From contig JADIZZ010000003.1 of assembly GCA_016704535.1 (NCBI GenBank), forward strand, positions 62,001 through 126,000: DNA of 64,000 nucleotides. Reading direction: 5' to 3'. Made by a program: the position numbers and the translations under genes. Below are positions 62,264-64,000 of the stretch, piece by piece. The notes beneath the pieces are model-generated. The model made no database searches, was not told where the DNA came from, and worked only from the letters and a program-made list of their open reading frames with translations. The stretch is from Betaproteobacteria bacterium. GTDB taxonomy: Bacteria; Pseudomonadota; Gammaproteobacteria; Burkholderiales; Burkholderiaceae_C. Every line of letters begins with the position of its first letter. The first letter of the stretch is position 1.

Positions 62264-62932
62264 ATGTCGATGCTGTCCAACCTGGACTTGATCCGCCGTG
62301 TGCCCTTGTTCTCCATGCTCACTGCCGAGCAGGCGCAGGGTATTGCAGATGCCGTGGTCAAGCGCCGCTTCCGGCGCGGTGAGTTGGTGGTCGAACAGGG
62401 CCGCAAGAGCAACTCGCTGTTCATCCTTCTCAACGGCCGTGCCCGTGTCCTGACGGCCGACACGCGCGGCCGCGAGGTCATCCTGGCGGTGCTCGAGTCG
62501 GGCGATTACGTCGGCGAGATGAGCCTCATCGACAACGAGCCGCACAGTGCCACCGTGCGAGCCGAGATCCAGACCGACATGCTGGTGCTGGCCCGCGCCG
62601 ACTTCGCGCGCTGTCTGCCCGAGAACAGCACGCTGAGCTACGGCATCCTGCGAGGCTTGGTCAAGCGCCTGCGCAACGCCGACCGCCAGATCGAGAGCCT
62701 GGCGCTGCTGGATGTCTACGGCCGCGTCGCGCGCACGCTGCTCGACATGGCCGAAGAGATCGACGGCATCAAGATCATCCGCCACAAGGTCAGCCGTCAG
62801 GACATGGCCAAGGTGGTGGGCGCCTCGCGCGAGATGGTCAGCCGCGTGATGAAGGATCTGGAAGAGCGTGGCGTCATCGAGACGCAGGAGAACGGCTCCG
62901 TCGTCATCAAGGAACGGCTACCGCAGGACTGA
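62264..62932 (+). CDS. Crp/Fnr family transcriptional regulator
   Basis: 222 residues. A cyclic-nucleotide-binding beta-roll (about 25-120, with ILAVLESGDYVGEMSLIDNEPHS) is joined by a long dimer helix to a Crp-type helix-turn-helix. The recognition helix contains ASREMVSRVMKDLEERG. The R-E pattern is close to CRP (RETVGR), unlike the regulator at 40429. There is no N-terminal cysteine cluster, so it is probably not an oxygen sensor. The ATG at 62264 lies 9 bases after AGGAG; an in-frame upstream ATG (62156) is less likely. Confidence 0.85.
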   Translation: MSMLSNLDLIRRVPLFSMLTAEQAQGIADAVVKRRFRRGELVVEQGRKSNSLFILLNGRARVLTADTRGREVILAVLESGDYVGEMSLIDNEPHSATVRAEIQTDMLVLARADFARCLPENSTLSYGILRGLVKRLRNADRQIESLALLDVYGRVARTLLDMAEEIDGIKIIRHKVSRQDMAKVVGASREMVSRVMKDLEERGVIETQENGSVVIKERLPQD

Positions 62933-63028
62933 CGCGTCACTTGTGGCGCAGACCCGGCTACAGGCCGGCCGCGCGTCGACTTGGCTTTGGCGCGTTGATC
63001 GGCTGAAGCCGCAGGCGCTTCCGCCACA

Positions 63029-64000
63029 ATGGTGCACATGACCTTTCCGCTCGGTTCGATTGGGGGCGATGGTGCTTCCGCGCTGGCCTCGCCCGACGCT
63101 GGCGCGATGCCGCGCTGGAAGCAGCAGGCCGCCTTGCTCCTGGGTGGGGTGGCCTGGATGCTCTTCGTCTTGGCGATGCTGACCCATCACGCTGGCGACG
63201 CCGCCTTCAGCACCTCGGGCACTGGCGACGCGATACGCAACAGGGCCGGCCTTGTGGGCGCGCGGCTTTCGGACATGGCGCTGTTCCTCTTTGGCTTCTC
63301 GGCCTGGTGGCTGGTGCCAGTGGCGGCGCGAGCCTGGTTGTCGACGTTGGCACGGGTGCTGCGCGGGCCTGCGGCCACACCCGCACCGCCGCGCTGGATG
63401 TTCTGGCTGGGGCTGGCACTGTTGCTGGCCGCCAGTTGCGCGCTGGAGTGGACGCGCCTGTACCGCTGGGAAGCGCAGTTGCCCGGCCACGCGGGCGGGG
63501 TGCTCGGCTACATGCTGGGGCCATGGTCGATGCACTGGCTGGGCTTTGCCGGGTCCGGCGTGCTCTGGATCGCGCTGCTGGTGACCGGCAGCGCGCTGGC
63601 GCTGCGCTTCTCCTGGCTGCATGTGGCCGATGCCATCGGTGCGGCGTTCGACCGCCTGCGCGAAAGCCGCCAGGACAAGCGCGAAGCCGAGGAAGATCGC
63701 CGCCTGGGTGAACTCGCGGCGCGCGAACGCGAGGCCGTGGTCGAGGAGCAGCGCATCGAGGTGCAGGAGCATGTGCCGCTGGTCATCGAGTCCGTGACGG
63801 CTGCGCTGCCGCCTTCACAACGTGTGGCCAAGGAACGCCAGAAGCCGCTCTTTGCCGAACTGGTCGACACCAAGCTGCCCCAGGTCGACCTGCTGGATGC
63901 CGTGAGCGGCCGCCAGGAAAGCACCGTCACGCCTGAGAGCATCGAGATGACCTCGCGGCTTATCGAGAAGAAGCTCAGGGACTTCGGCGTCGAGGTGCGC
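63029..64000 (+). CDS. ftsK: DNA translocase FtsK, N-terminal part (runs off window)
   Basis: The first ~324 residues are visible. About four membrane segments lie between residues 40 and 200 (GGVAWMLFVLAML, DMALFLFGFSAWWLV, WMFWLGLALLLAASCAL, GVLWIALLVTGSALAL). A charged linker follows, then FAELVDTKLPQVDLLD and TPESIEMTSRLIEKKLRDFGVEV, the start of the conserved translocase alpha domain. It anchors at the septum and pumps chromosomal DNA during division. ATGs at 63029 and 63038 are both possible. The motor domain lies beyond the window. Confidence 0.93.
   Translation, partial: MVHMTFPLGSIGGDGASALASPDAGAMPRWKQQAALLLGGVAWMLFVLAMLTHHAGDAAFSTSGTGDAIRNRAGLVGARLSDMALFLFGFSAWWLVPVAARAWLSTLARVLRGPAATPAPPRWMFWLGLALLLAASCALEWTRLYRWEAQLPGHAGGVLGYMLGPWSMHWLGFAGSGVLWIALLVTGSALALRFSWLHVADAIGAAFDRLRESRQDKREAEEDRRLGELAAREREAVVEEQRIEVQEHVPLVIESVTAALPPSQRVAKERQKPLFAELVDTKLPQVDLLDAVSGRQESTVTPESIEMTSRLIEKKLRDFGVEVR

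Overview
The window is high-GC, densely coding chromosomal DNA from a betaproteobacterium. Gene content and order (CysB-type LysR regulator, lptFG/pepA/holC, trxB/Crp/ftsK, nadB/nadA, soluble NAD-reducing hydrogenase) point to the Burkholderiales, probably the Leptothrix/Rubrivivax/Ideonella side. This is inferred from protein resemblance only. No insertion sequence, prophage or CRISPR array was seen.

Layout. 1-3118: 3' end of threonine synthase, molybdopterin genes moeA-moaD-moaE and a flavin reductase. 3119-5973: clpB behind a near-perfect heat-shock (sigma-32) promoter. 6014-7286: a conserved gene broken by a frameshift. 7389-10605: NAD synthesis (nadB, nadA) with a ComFB-like gene between them. 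10696-15673: an MFS transporter, an acetolactate-synthase-like enzyme, an EamA exporter divergent from an Lrp regulator, and a small membrane protein. 15723-15799: tRNA-Pro.

15981-43260 looks like a low-oxygen/dormancy island. At least nine dyads of the FNR/Dnr type (TTGA-N6-TCAA or one base off) occur in it, nearly all in intergenic space. Four of them have a -10-like hexamer exactly 28.5 bp from the dyad centre, as in class II FNR promoters. The genes served or enclosed are a phosphoribosyltransferase, a phosphotransferase/P-loop kinase, a host-attachment-family protein, a diguanylate cyclase, three universal stress proteins, a DUF2934 protein, an SDR plus PHA synthase, a calcium-type P-ATPase, half of a cation/Ca exchanger, a KefB-type antiporter, the NAD-reducing hydrogenase hoxFUYHW, a Crp/Fnr regulator, two NarX-like histidine kinases (one with a degenerate ATPase domain) and a NarL-type response regulator. 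The mix resembles the Anr regulon of Pseudomonas and, by analogy, the DosR dormancy regulon of mycobacteria: sense low oxygen, dispose of electrons as H2 and PHA, retune ion transport, and make stress proteins. The first dyad drives no protein directly. About 190 nt of very structured RNA (three hairpins, two with GNRA loops, and a strong terminator) lie between its promoter and the next gene, so I propose an FNR-controlled small RNA or attenuated leader there.

43282-64000: housekeeping and metabolic genes. These are a UvrD-type helicase, tRNA-Arg, a glutathione transferase, an acyl-CoA dehydrogenase/phosphotransferase pair, a FimV-like polar protein, an aminotransferase, a cysB-type regulator with a CbiX-type chelatase, lptG/lptF divergent from pepA, holC, a LivJ-type binding protein, ribosomal proteins L33 and L28, trxB, a second Crp-family regulator and the 5' part of ftsK.
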